Assembly (NCBI GenBank): GCA_003142915.1
Contig: PLNZ01000179.1
Coordinates: forward strand, 1-11,840
Source: Ignavibacteriales bacterium
GTDB taxonomy: Bacteria; Bacteroidota; Ignavibacteria; Ignavibacteriales; Ignavibacteriaceae
Direction: 5' to 3'
Length of the DNA stretch: 11,840 bases
Below, piece by piece: positions 1 through 8,179 of this stretch. The notes under the pieces were generated by a model. It was given only the letters and a program-made list of their open reading frames with translations. It was not told where the DNA came from and ran no database searches. How positions within the stretch are numbered: the first letter of the stretch is position 1; each line of letters begins with the position of its first letter. The position numbers were made by a program, and so were the translations under genes.

Positions 1-47
1 AATTATGATATCTTTCCTATAATCTACATTATAGAAAATCAATCTAC

Positions 48-75
48 AAAAAAGCTCAAGTTTCTTAGAACTTGA
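48..75 (-). terminator. Rho-independent terminator after the nitronate monooxygenase gene
   Basis: Read on the minus strand, TCAAGTT and AACTTGA form a 7-bp stem around a 6-nt loop (stem arms at 69-75 and 56-62). The stem is followed by GC and then a run of six T (complement of A48-A53). It lies about 35 bp past the stop codon of the upstream monooxygenase gene, where a terminator is expected. The stem is A/T-rich, so termination may be partial. Confidence 0.6.
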
Positions 76-111
76 TAGTTTAATAAGACATACCGGGTCT
101 TTTTTTATTTA

Positions 112-1515
112 CTATTCAGTCAAAAGATATTTTATTGCATCTACCGCCCAATATGAATCATTTTCATCACGCATCAGATGACTTAAAAAACTCACATCGT
201 CACCCATCGTAAAAATTGGTAATTCATTAGGATTACCAAACCCGGCGGCTGAGAAGAGGCCATTACACAGACAACGTGCTTCTTTAGCATCTTCAAGTTT
301 TCCCCCTTTGCGCAGATAATCATTAATGGGCTCACTTGAGCAACGAAACCCAATTTTATTGTCAGACCGTTTATATGGAACAAGTAGTGCAGATAAATCG
401 CATACTCGTTTCCGTTCATTATAAATCGTGGAATCGGATTGTGTCCCATTTAGTTGAACTACCTTAAAAGGGAAACCTGTTGGTGATGCTTTTGAGTCAG
501 TTCTGATAACTAATTTGTCGCAATAACCTAAGCGTCGCATCTCATTACGATAAGATGATTTCATACCGGAATTGTCGCATAATGCAAATATAGAACCAGC
601 CTGAATACCGACAGCGCCTAATGCCTGCGCTTCTGCCAAGCCCTCAGGTGATGCAAGTGAGCCGCCTACCCAAAATGGAATACTAAGTGATGCAAGGTTT
701 TTAAAAGATACTTCATCTTTTTGACCATAAACGGGTTGACCTGTTTCGTCAAATACTCCGTTTTTTCTGGGAGGTGCGTTATGGCCTCCGGCAGTAGGCT
801 TTTCTACAACAAATCCCTGAATACTATTAGCCGGCAGGCGTTTAGCCATTAGCGATGCCAAAACATCTGTTGATACAATCGGTAGAAATTCAGGGCGCTT
901 TAGCTCCGGAAATTTTGTCTTAAAGAATGTGCTTGGATTGAAACTGATAGTCTCAGTTCCATTTTTGCTTCCCTCGACAATTACGCGATAACTTGGGATA
1001 CCTCTCGAAGCTATAGCATCTAATACACCGGGAATCTGAAGTGTAATCCCGGCTCCCATTGTTACAAAATCTACGCCGGCAAGCATTGCTCCGGTGATAT
1101 GATAAATGTGTGGAATTTGGATCTTCTCGAGATAATTTACACTGATGGGACCTGAGTGACCTTCCTTTGCGAGCCAGACAAAGCTAAAGCTAGCCGCTAC
1201 CGTAAGCTCAATAAGATCACGACGGGATTGCATACTGAAAGCAGGCAACTTTTTAAACTTATAATCAGCAGGAATTCCATCAGCAACGAAGTATGTTTTG
1301 ATGATGCGTTCAGCTATTTCCGGAAATGGGAAATGCTCAAGTGCCCGCCGGTAATGTCCGTGCGGATCTCCTGACTGTAGAACACGGGCAAGAATTCGTT
1401 CTGCGGTAACACACGAAACTGTGCCGAGCGCTCCGGCACGGGAACAGGCATTAGCCAGAAATGGGGTGGATATGTACACCCCCATCCCGCCTTGAATAAT
1501 TTGGGGTAGACGAAT
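112..1515 (-). CDS. Nitronate monooxygenase-like FMN-dependent enzyme (2-nitropropane dioxygenase family)
   Basis: Members of this TIM-barrel flavoprotein family oxidise alkyl nitronates using FMN and O2; the true substrate of this long (~465 aa) subgroup is not known to me. From the first ATG (1485) the product is 457 aa. The family glycine-rich motif EKPTAGGHNAPPR lies at residues 228-240, and WVGGSLASPEGLAEAQALG, which resembles the FMN-phosphate-binding region, at about 272-290. The 10 codons upstream of that ATG read (I)RLPQIIQGG and run into MGVYIS. LPxIIQGGMG is the conserved first strand and flavin-contacting loop of the family, so the real start is almost certainly upstream. No ATG, GTG or TTG occurs between an in-frame TAA and that motif. 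An ATT at 1515 sits 5 nt after a perfect AAAGGAG, so I place the start there (467 aa). The stop is TAG. It is monocistronic as far as the window shows, with a terminator just downstream. The family assignment is secure; the ATT start is an inference. Confidence 0.85.
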   Translation of the reverse strand: MRLPQIIQGGMGVYISTPFLANACSRAGALGTVSCVTAERILARVLQSGDPHGHYRRALEHFPFPEIAERIIKTYFVADGIPADYKFKKLPAFSMQSRRDLIELTVAASFSFVWLAKEGHSGPISVNYLEKIQIPHIYHITGAMLAGVDFVTMGAGITLQIPGVLDAIASRGIPSYRVIVEGSKNGTETISFNPSTFFKTKFPELKRPEFLPIVSTDVLASLMAKRLPANSIQGFVVEKPTAGGHNAPPRKNGVFDETGQPVYGQKDEVSFKNLASLSIPFWVGGSLASPEGLAEAQALGAVGIQAGSIFALCDNSGMKSSYRNEMRRLGYCDKLVIRTDSKASPTGFPFKVVQLNGTQSDSTIYNERKRVCDLSALLVPYKRSDNKIGFRCSSEPINDYLRKGGKLEDAKEARCLCNGLFSAAGFGNPNELPIFTMGDDVSFLSHLMRDENDSYWAVDAIKYLLTE

Positions 1516-2169
1516 TTGAACTCCTTTATAAACGAATTAATAAAACTAAAACAAGTTAATTTGACGGATGAACTGTAATTTTGCTCCCTATATTATATAT
1601 TTTAGGAAATCAATTTTCATTAGTAGGATGTCTTACTTTTCGGTGTGCTATTCTTCAGTAAGGAACTCAAAAAGTTCGGGTATAGCATTGGTTGCTTTTA
1701 ATAATGCCATTCAAATTTCCTAAATTTAGTGATGAGGAAAATAATTTCATTGATCCGTAATTCCTACTATAAATGTTGCGGAGGGAAAGTATTACAAAAG
1801 TATTACAATTAGAATACTTGAAGTTATAATCCGTCTATAAATTTTAATAATAGGCTAATGAATCCTTATTATAGAATTTTAAGTCAAAAATTGAAAACAT
1901 GACATTTTTACTAATGAGAGCGAAACGAAGGTGTGTGGGAAACCACGACCGTAGTGAAGTGACAATGTCCAAGATGAACTGAAGGAAAAAATGTAAGGTG
2001 GGTTGGGAGTTTTAAGCTGGGATTAAACGGATTAGTCTAGTTTTAGGACAGCTCAAATTTATCCAGGACTACTGCACTTTTTACAGAGACATTAGTATTT
2101 TAAAAGAATTATTATTACACAATGCTTGACCATGATTCTATTCTTGATTTTGGAAGCGCCATTTAAATT
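1516..2169. other. Gene-poor spacer between the monooxygenase and the restriction-modification operon
   Basis: No convincing gene lies in these ~650 bp. Most of it is A/T-rich with stops in all frames. Positions 1915-1973 are distinctly richer in G+C and contain GTGG-GAAA-CCAC (1935-1946), a 4-bp stem closed by a GNRA-type tetraloop, so a structured RNA or element remnant is possible. Two tiny minus-strand reading frames begin with plausible starts. One at 1710-1648 has 20 codons (MALLKATNAIPELFEFLTEE) with AGGA upstream. The other at 2162-2115 has 15 codons (MALPKSRIESWSSIV) and begins 7 nt after the mod stop. Either could be the clipped start of a lost gene, but neither can be supported as a functional gene. 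Confidence 0.4.
1521..1527 (-). promoter_or_regulatory. Shine-Dalgarno sequence that places the monooxygenase start at ATT
   Basis: On the minus strand AAAGGAG is followed by TTCAA and then ATT CGT CTA CCC. This is a perfect anti-SD complement at a normal 5-nt spacing from ATT 1515. It is 35 nt from the first ATG (1485), which is too far to serve that codon. The site therefore supports an upstream, non-canonical start. Confidence 0.55.
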
Positions 2170-4347
2170 TTATTTTATCTCCACTTCAACCACCTGACTT
2201 GTATCTATACCTAAAATGTCAACCACTTTTACCATTATTTTGTGTTTCCCTTTTTCAGTGTATTCGTGTTTTGTGCTGGTTAATTCAATGTTGTTATTCT
2301 TTTTTGTTCTGAAACTTTGCCATTCGTTTAAAAAAATGAAATTTCCTGTCTTTTCTTGTTTAAAATTTCCGTTGCTGCCAATTGAAATAAATTCGGGTTT
2401 TTCTTCGCAATTGAAATGTATTGCCCAGTAGTCAATCCAGTCTGTCCAATTTTTTGTGAGCACTTCACGGGTCATTTTGTTGTTTCTCTCTTTGGTGATT
2501 TTAACAATTTGACCGTTCTCAATACCAATACTGCTGCTGCCCTTTTTCAGTTTGTCCTCTAATACTTCTATGTCGTCTTGTGTATAGTAAGTGGCAAAGT
2601 TGGTGAGTTGAATTTTTACTTCTTTACCTTTAATAATGGGCTTTGCCTGAAGGTAAGCCACATCAAAAAACTTAACTTGCTTTTTGTCAACCGCCCGCTT
2701 ATCAAAAATATCCTGAGGAATGTAGCGCAAACGAATATCAACACCTTTCTCCCGGAGTTCTTCTTTTATGTAGCTCTTATCGCCGGTTAAACTCATTTCA
2801 AACTCAAAGCCCAAAACATCAACCTGAGTAATCAGGTTGGTTTTGCACTCCTCAAAAATTTCATCAATTAAAGTTTTAGTAACAGGATAACTTAAAGGAC
2901 CAATATGAACAAAGCGACCTGCTTTCTTACCATGCAACATTTTGTAACCATCGATTCGGGCTGCACCGTAACCGTCAATAATGAGAGCAATGTATTTTTC
3001 CTGTTTTTGCTCAAACAATTTTTCATATTCCTTCTTAGGTAAACCAGCGGGGATACCAAAGAAATGCTGCCTTTCATATTTGCCAAGATTGAGAACTTCA
3101 AAAGCATGGTAGGGCTTGTTTTCTTTTTTTAGTTCACGCTGCACTTGTATCAAACGCTTTCTTGTAGTGTGAACAGAGAATCTTCCAATGTCTGTTGTTA
3201 TCCATTTCCGTTTCAGTTTTTCTGCTACGGCTGCTGTAGTACCGCTACCACAAAAGAAATCAGCAACTATATCATCTTCATTGCTGCTTGCTTTTATTAT
3301 ACGTTCTAAAATAGCTTCGGGCTTTTGAGTTGGATAATCTAGTCTTTCCATTGCTTGCGAGTTTATGAAATTAATTTCCCAAACATCTGGAGCTATTGTT
3401 TCACCTACTTTTACTTCTACTAATCTGGCATACTCTTTCAAATTTATCTGCCCCTTATTAACAGCTTCATCAACTTTTGCTTTGTCATACACAATTAATT
3501 GAGGTTGTCTTCTACCTTCTATCATTACAGAATTTCTGTCCCATCCTTTTTCGTGTTTTAACTTCTGACCTTCTGTTGTTTCTACAAATACAGGGTTCAT
3601 TGAAAACTCATTACTCTTAGAATAAAAAAGAATTGTATCGTGCATCTTTTGAAATGTGCTACTTGCCGCAGTCCATCTACGGTAGTACCAAACTATTTCG
3701 TTGTTGAAATTTTCAATTCCGAAAATGTCATCCAGAATTAATCTCAAATAACTACTTACTCTCCAATCACAATGTAGATAAATACATCCATCTTCCGCCA
3801 ATAGATTGTGCATGAGTTTTAGGCGTTCATACATCATTGTGAGATAAGAAGAAATTCCTTTTCCCCATGTATCACGGTAAGCAATTTCTTCAATCACACT
3901 TGGCTTCTTGGTTACTTCATCATCACAGCTATTCAATTGTATCTGGTAACTGAAATCTGCACCAACAGCAAAAGGCGGATCAATGTAAATGAGTTTAATG
4001 CCTCCTTGTTTTTCTATCTGCTCACACAAGGAACCGTTAGCAAGCGATGAAAGAATAAGTTTGTTATCGCCCCAAATAAGTTTGTTAGTCCACCCTTTAT
4101 TTTGTCTGCCTTTTGCATCAACAGAAAAAAAATCGGTTTGCTCTACAAGCTCCTTACGCGGTTCGTCTATATTTTCAATTGAATGAAAAGGCAAAACCGA
4201 ATTTGTAACTTCTTCTTTTCTTCCGTTCCAAAACAGAAAAACATCTTCATCATCAGCAAAGAGTTTGTAGATGTATTCTTTTGGCAACGATTGTCCTTCC
4301 TGAATATAGCGGAGGATGGTTTGTTTATCGTTATCAGATAAGTTCAT
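2170..4347 (-). CDS. mod: Type III-like restriction-modification methyltransferase (Mod), β-class DNA adenine methyltransferase
   Basis: The 725-aa product should transfer a methyl group from S-adenosylmethionine to DNA, probably to adenine N6, giving the system its specificity and protecting host DNA. Visible motifs are NKLIWGDNK (88-96), catalytic motif IV DPPF (123-126), the motif X-like segment YPTQKPEAILERII (338-351), and the SAM-binding motif I FCGSGTT (365-371). Having the catalytic motif before the SAM motif defines the β class used by Type III Mod proteins. The segment between them (~200-335) is the likely target-recognition region. The C-terminus (~640-725) looks like a small β-sandwich ending in a PKD-like strand pattern, as in many Bacteroidota Mod proteins. 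The start lies 3 nt after the stop of the BRO-like gene, so translation is probably coupled, and mod is the last gene of the operon. A run of eight T in the coding strand (4125-4132, codons 72-75) could allow slippage. The stop is TAA. Confidence 0.9.
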   Translation of the reverse strand: MNLSDNDKQTILRYIQEGQSLPKEYIYKLFADDEDVFLFWNGRKEEVTNSVLPFHSIENIDEPRKELVEQTDFFSVDAKGRQNKGWTNKLIWGDNKLILSSLANGSLCEQIEKQGGIKLIYIDPPFAVGADFSYQIQLNSCDDEVTKKPSVIEEIAYRDTWGKGISSYLTMMYERLKLMHNLLAEDGCIYLHCDWRVSSYLRLILDDIFGIENFNNEIVWYYRRWTAASSTFQKMHDTILFYSKSNEFSMNPVFVETTEGQKLKHEKGWDRNSVMIEGRRQPQLIVYDKAKVDEAVNKGQINLKEYARLVEVKVGETIAPDVWEINFINSQAMERLDYPTQKPEAILERIIKASSNEDDIVADFFCGSGTTAAVAEKLKRKWITTDIGRFSVHTTRKRLIQVQRELKKENKPYHAFEVLNLGKYERQHFFGIPAGLPKKEYEKLFEQKQEKYIALIIDGYGAARIDGYKMLHGKKAGRFVHIGPLSYPVTKTLIDEIFEECKTNLITQVDVLGFEFEMSLTGDKSYIKEELREKGVDIRLRYIPQDIFDKRAVDKKQVKFFDVAYLQAKPIIKGKEVKIQLTNFATYYTQDDIEVLEDKLKKGSSSIGIENGQIVKITKERNNKMTREVLTKNWTDWIDYWAIHFNCEEKPEFISIGSNGNFKQEKTGNFIFLNEWQSFRTKKNNNIELTSTKHEYTEKGKHKIMVKVVDILGIDTSQVVEVEIK

Positions 4348-4350
4348 AAT

Positions 4351-5184
4351 CTACTCTTCAATTTTTTTGTTATCCTTGTTAAGTTGTTTGAAATTTTTTG
4401 ATGTTACTACTTTCTTACCTGATTTGTGTTCCAACTCCCGGCGGGCATTGCCTGCAACGGTGCCGCCTTCTTTAGCTGCATTCAGGTTCTTGTTAAATCC
4501 TATGGCATTTTTGTTACGGGCAATTTCCGTAGTAGATGCTTCCCCGAGCATAGAAAAAATAAGTTCAAGGTCGGTCATGTGGTCACGCAAATTCTCTGAA
4601 GATTTTGTTAGACCTTTCAGATTCTTGTATTCGGAAGGTGCAAGCCCGAAAGTGGCTCTACTGATTTCGGCCATGAGTATGGAATATTCTTTCCCTTCTT
4701 TCACCTCACGCTTATTCCATTCGGATGTTAGCTCATCCCTAACCGCAATACCCCTCATTCTCTTTTCAATCCACTCGTCACTGTAGCCCTTGGCTTTGTA
4801 TATCTCCCGCATCCGTTGTGCAGCAAGTTCAGGGTTTTCAATTTCATTCAGCCGTTCCTGGCCAACTTTAGCCAGCCAAATCTTAAAAGGTTCGGCTTTG
4901 GGAGAAGGGATTGTTTGTATAAGTCGCAAAAGTTGTTCAGTATCTGCCACATCAGTCAAATAAAATTTACCATCTGATGATTGCATTTTCAGTTGACTAC
5001 AATTTGTAGCCAACTGGCTTCCTTCTTTTTTTAATCGTGTTTTAAGCACACTCCAATACTTTCGCGGATTGGGGCTTTCAGTTAATATTTCAATTACATC
5101 CACTATGGAGAAATACCATTTCTGTTCCTGCTCACCCCATTGCGAGCGAATTTTTTTGCTTTCAAATAATTTGATGTTGCTCAT
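4351..5184 (-). CDS. BRO-N / DinD-like protein inside the restriction-modification operon
   Basis: The 277-aa product starts with a BRO-N-type fold: KLFESKKIRSQW, then WYFSIVDVIEILTESPNPRK (residues 23-42), KTRLKKEGSQ and KFYLTDVADTEQLLRLIQ (73-90). This is the pattern of phage antirepressor and BRO proteins, which bind DNA. The C-terminal half (PELAAQRMREIYKAKGYSDE and later, from residue ~118) is mostly charged helix and resembles bacterial DinD-like proteins. The last ~25 residues are Lys/Asn-rich and probably disordered. DinD in E. coli is SOS-induced and affects RecA, but I cannot assign that role here. The gene lies between res and mod, 143 bp after the res stop and 3 nt before mod, so it is expressed with mod. 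Possible roles are regulator of the operon, a third subunit, or a DNA-damage sensor. The family call is fairly safe; the role is open. Confidence 0.8.
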   Translation of the reverse strand: MSNIKLFESKKIRSQWGEQEQKWYFSIVDVIEILTESPNPRKYWSVLKTRLKKEGSQLATNCSQLKMQSSDGKFYLTDVADTEQLLRLIQTIPSPKAEPFKIWLAKVGQERLNEIENPELAAQRMREIYKAKGYSDEWIEKRMRGIAVRDELTSEWNKREVKEGKEYSILMAEISRATFGLAPSEYKNLKGLTKSSENLRDHMTDLELIFSMLGEASTTEIARNKNAIGFNKNLNAAKEGGTVAGNARRELEHKSGKKVVTSKNFKQLNKDNKKIEE

Positions 5185-5216
5185 ATTTCTTTCAAAACTT
5201 AATTCTCTTGATATAA

Positions 5217-5327
5217 TTAGCTTCCATTTTCAAAATATGACACTTTCACACGGTTTAATTTCATTCCTTTTCTAACCGCTTTGACAATATCATAGTTGTT
5301 TGCCTTAGGCGGATAGAAGCAATTGAA
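5217..5327 (-). pseudogene. 36-codon open fragment in frame after the res stop codon
   Basis: Directly after the res TGA the same frame stays open for 36 codons to a TAA (5219-5217). It has protein-like composition, with FNCFYPPKANNYDIVKAVRK followed by a GMKLNRVKVSYF-type stretch. No start codon lies before an internal ATG at codon 22. I do not recognise the family. It could be the tail of a gene lost from between res and bro, a res extension cut off by a stop mutation, or chance. Confidence 0.3.
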
Positions 5328-7994
5328 TCATAATTTGGACTTAATAGTAAACAGTTTTACTACCTGCTCAAAAGTATTAATTGAATTGCGTTCTCTTTTC
5401 CATATATCTTCTTCAATGTATAGCGGAATGTACTTTACTTCGCTTTGTTCACTGTTCACATCGTTGCACCAAACAACAAGTCGCTTAATTTTTCTGATGT
5501 CGTCTAAATCTTCTCTGCCTTTTGTTTCAATTATAAAAATTTCTTTCTCTGTTTTTTTCACAATGAAATCCGGATGGAAATCGTGTATGTTTCCATCTTC
5601 ACCTTGATACTCAATTTTGAAATTGAGTTGAAGAAAATTTTTTGCGAAAGAAATTATGTCAGCATCCTCAAAAAAACCCGCAACATCTAATTCAAAATCA
5701 TTATCGGCAATAACTTTGTTGAACACTGATTTTTTTGCTTTTATGAAACCCTGATTCTTCACAACAATAGGCCGTGCCTTGCGAAGCTGAATGAATTGTT
5801 TTATTTGCGCGCTGCCTTTATCTTTAATTGTGAGATGGTCAATAGCTTCTTTAAACGAAGTGAAAATTTTCTCTTTAACATCAGGCTCTGAGAGGTTGCG
5901 AATTGTTTGCGGATTATTGAGGTCAACCGTTTTGTCGAAAAGTTTTTGCGTGATAAATTGTTCCACTTTCGGAAACAGAATGTGGAAGCCACCGAATAAA
6001 CCTGACTGGCGCAAAATACTTTTTGCAAAGAAGCCGACCACATTACGGTAATCGGGAATGATGTCTTTGAAAACGGTTTTGTGTGCTTCATAGCCGTCAA
6101 TGTCAACGAACACAATTTCTTTTAACTGATCTGCTGAATATATTTTGAAGGCTGCGGGTTTTACTTTCAATGCTGCTTCGTCAATATCCTCTAAATTTTT
6201 GAACTCACGGTAAATGCGTGGAGATAAAACAGGGAGCTTGATATCTAATTCATCTAAATTCTTTTTTGTATTTTCATTATCTACTTCAACTATCAAAGGT
6301 GTTCCGGATATAGTGCCTTTGCCCATTGCTCTGTAACCTAATTCAACTCCCTCAGTTTTGATGCGTTCAACAAAGTCAATGAATGCTTCGGTGCCAAGCA
6401 CAACTAATTCTTCTTTAAAATCCATTTGTTCAGGAAACATTTTCCTTAATCCTCTGCCAATGGTTTGCTCAGGTAATATTTTTGATTCAGCGCCGAACGG
6501 ACGCAAGCCAACTATGGTAGAAACATTGCGAACATCCCAACCTTCACGCAACATCAACACAGAAACAACGGCTTTGTAGGGTGAAGTGTCGCTGTCAACT
6601 GCATCAGCGGCTTGACGAAGTATATCTAATTCTGTTTTAGCAGCTTTGGTAGTTGCGTTTTCATCTACATCACCTTTTTTGTTTGTATGAATTATCAACA
6701 CAGCATCTTTCAGTTTTGGATAATTCATTTCAAGGAACGATTTCGTTTCGTTAGCCTCCGCTGTGGTAGTTGTCATTACAAACAACACGGGAGTTTTCTG
6801 GCTCTTTAAATTTTCATATTGTTTCTCCCATTCAATGTAGCCCAAGTGAATGTATTCACGATAGCGTTCGGTGAATTTGTCGGAAGGTTTTTCTTCCAGT
6901 TTTGCTCTTGAAGGACCATCAGGCAGCACAGGTGTTTTCACTATGTTTTGCCGAATGGCTTCCACTAAAGGATAGTCGCAAATTGTTTGAACAAAGATTG
7001 AACCATCATTGTGCTTTGGTGTTGCTGTGAAGTCAACCTGAATACCTAAACCATGCTGCGTTTTTAATTTAAGTTGATTGTTGATGTCCTGAATGCTTTT
7101 GAACCATTGCATTTCCGGATCGTGAATATGATGTGCTTCATCATTGAACACAACAATGTCTTTTATTTTATCGCTGCGAAGAATTTTGCCTAAGTCAATT
7201 CCGCGATTGGTGTCTGCATCGGGTGCGGGTTTGGTTCCTAAAAATTCTTCATCAAGCGTTGGTTCTTTTTCTTCATTCAGATAAACGCGGTGAATGTTTG
7301 TGAGAAAAAAATTTCCGTCTTCTGTAATGGGCTTTACATCATCCTGAATGTGAAGCGTGAGTTGGAAATCATTTTTCCAGTCACGATCAAACATTCCGTT
7401 GTCAGGAATAAGCGGTTCCGTTTTAAAAATTTTCAGATAGTCAAAGTCCTTGCGAAGGCGGTTCAATACAATGATGTTTGGAGCAATTACCAGAAAATTT
7501 TTTGATAGCTGTGAATTGTTTTCGTAAAGTTTGTGAAAGTAAGACCACACAAGTGCAAGCGCAATCACTTTTGTTTTGCCAGAGCCGGTTGCCATTTTGA
7601 TTACATACCGTGTCCAGGTTTCATCAAACATTCCGGGGCTTACTCTGCCAAGCGAATCGTATTTAATCAGTTCATATTTGTCTCTTGCTTTTGCAACTTC
7701 ATAGAGATAGATAATGCTTTCAATAGCTTCCTGTTGGGCAAAGTAGAAGCGAAATTCATTTCCTGCTACCTGGTGCGGTGTGTTGAACCAAAATTGAAGA
7801 AGCTGTTTACTTGCTACAGATGCACCTTCGTAATTCCTTTCACGCCACTCTTTTACTTCTGTCCTGATCTTATGCACCATAGGAGGCAACAAAGTTTCAT
7901 GTGCTGTATTGAAAAGGTCGTCACCTGTTACAGCAGGTACCCAACGAATAGAAGGGTCAAGAATGGTGAAAGGGTTTTTCGGAAATGTGGGCAT
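5328..7994 (-). CDS. res: Type III-like restriction subunit (Res), DEAD/DEAH helicase with C-terminal PD-(D/E)xK nuclease
   Basis: The 888-aa product should use ATP hydrolysis to translocate or switch on DNA and cleave unmethylated targets together with a Mod subunit. Superfamily 2 helicase motifs are in order: Walker A ATGSGKT (135-141), Walker B DEAH (285-288), motif III DFTATP (321-326), motif V REGWDV (483-488) and motif VI QTIGRGLRK (510-518). The C-terminal nuclease shows HPDF (807-810), then IIETKG (821-826), the PD-x-ExK pattern. The N-terminus NPFTILDPSIRWVP is typical of this Res family. All key residues are present and the frame is intact. The ATG lies 3 nt (CCA) after a TAA that closes a short upstream frame, so it was probably once translationally coupled to an upstream gene, now decayed. 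No good SD is seen at the res start itself. Res is first of three in the operon; E. coli systems have mod before res. The stop is TGA. Confidence 0.92.
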   Translation of the reverse strand: MPTFPKNPFTILDPSIRWVPAVTGDDLFNTAHETLLPPMVHKIRTEVKEWRERNYEGASVASKQLLQFWFNTPHQVAGNEFRFYFAQQEAIESIIYLYEVAKARDKYELIKYDSLGRVSPGMFDETWTRYVIKMATGSGKTKVIALALVWSYFHKLYENNSQLSKNFLVIAPNIIVLNRLRKDFDYLKIFKTEPLIPDNGMFDRDWKNDFQLTLHIQDDVKPITEDGNFFLTNIHRVYLNEEKEPTLDEEFLGTKPAPDADTNRGIDLGKILRSDKIKDIVVFNDEAHHIHDPEMQWFKSIQDINNQLKLKTQHGLGIQVDFTATPKHNDGSIFVQTICDYPLVEAIRQNIVKTPVLPDGPSRAKLEEKPSDKFTERYREYIHLGYIEWEKQYENLKSQKTPVLFVMTTTTAEANETKSFLEMNYPKLKDAVLIIHTNKKGDVDENATTKAAKTELDILRQAADAVDSDTSPYKAVVSVLMLREGWDVRNVSTIVGLRPFGAESKILPEQTIGRGLRKMFPEQMDFKEELVVLGTEAFIDFVERIKTEGVELGYRAMGKGTISGTPLIVEVDNENTKKNLDELDIKLPVLSPRIYREFKNLEDIDEAALKVKPAAFKIYSADQLKEIVFVDIDGYEAHKTVFKDIIPDYRNVVGFFAKSILRQSGLFGGFHILFPKVEQFITQKLFDKTVDLNNPQTIRNLSEPDVKEKIFTSFKEAIDHLTIKDKGSAQIKQFIQLRKARPIVVKNQGFIKAKKSVFNKVIADNDFELDVAGFFEDADIISFAKNFLQLNFKIEYQGEDGNIHDFHPDFIVKKTEKEIFIIETKGREDLDDIRKIKRLVVWCNDVNSEQSEVKYIPLYIEEDIWKRERNSINTFEQVVKLFTIKSKL

Positions 7995-7997
7995 TGG

Positions 7998-8136
7998 TTA
8001 ATATGCTTTCAGTTTTATAAAAGTTTCAAATTCGTTTTTAAATTAAATTTAGTATTATTTGTAAGGGAAGGGCTATTTTTATAAGTAGGTTTTTTTTTCC
8101 GTCTTTAGATTTACCTGCCCAAATAAGTTCAGTCAT
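7998..8136 (-). pseudogene. Remnant of a second mod (DNA methyltransferase) gene directly upstream of res
   Basis: An ATG at 8136 with AGAGGG (8142-8147) 5 nt upstream opens a 32-codon frame that starts MTELIWAGKSKDGKK and continues with LLIKIALPLQ. This is the characteristic N-terminus of a large family of Type III Mod methyltransferases (MTELIW-GK-KDGKK-…RIALPFQ) usually encoded beside this kind of Res. It does not match the N-terminus of the intact mod downstream. Similarity stops after about codon 26 and the frame ends at TAA 8040-8038. A different frame (8042-8001) reads FKNEFETFIKLKAY and ends in a TAA 3 nt before the res ATG, which could be the C-terminus of the same lost gene. The picture fits a large internal deletion. 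A 9-A tract lies at codons 13-16. The N-terminal match is from memory of the family; the C-terminal assignment is weak. Confidence 0.55.
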
Positions 8137-8165
8137 TTAATCCCTCTGCTTGGTAATTTGGATTG

Positions 8166-8179
8166 AAGAAATATTTCTT
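8166..8179. promoter_or_regulatory. Perfect 14-bp palindrome upstream of the restriction-modification operon
   Basis: AAGAAATATTTCTT reads the same on both strands and lies 30 bp before the start of the mod remnant that heads the operon. Its position suits a dimeric repressor operator. It is very A/T-rich in an A/T-rich region, so chance is a real alternative. Confidence 0.25.

Noticed and set aside
1860..2100. Group II intron or rRNA fragment in the G+C-richer spacer.
   Set aside because: No conserved domain V, intron 5' GUGYG end, reverse transcriptase or rRNA signature could be recognised.
4316..4786. A 156-codon plus-strand frame over the BRO-like gene, and a 183-codon one at 7533-8084 over the res start.
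   Set aside because: Both are antisense to well-supported genes, with compositions typical of shadow frames (Ser/Leu/Phe/Cys-rich).
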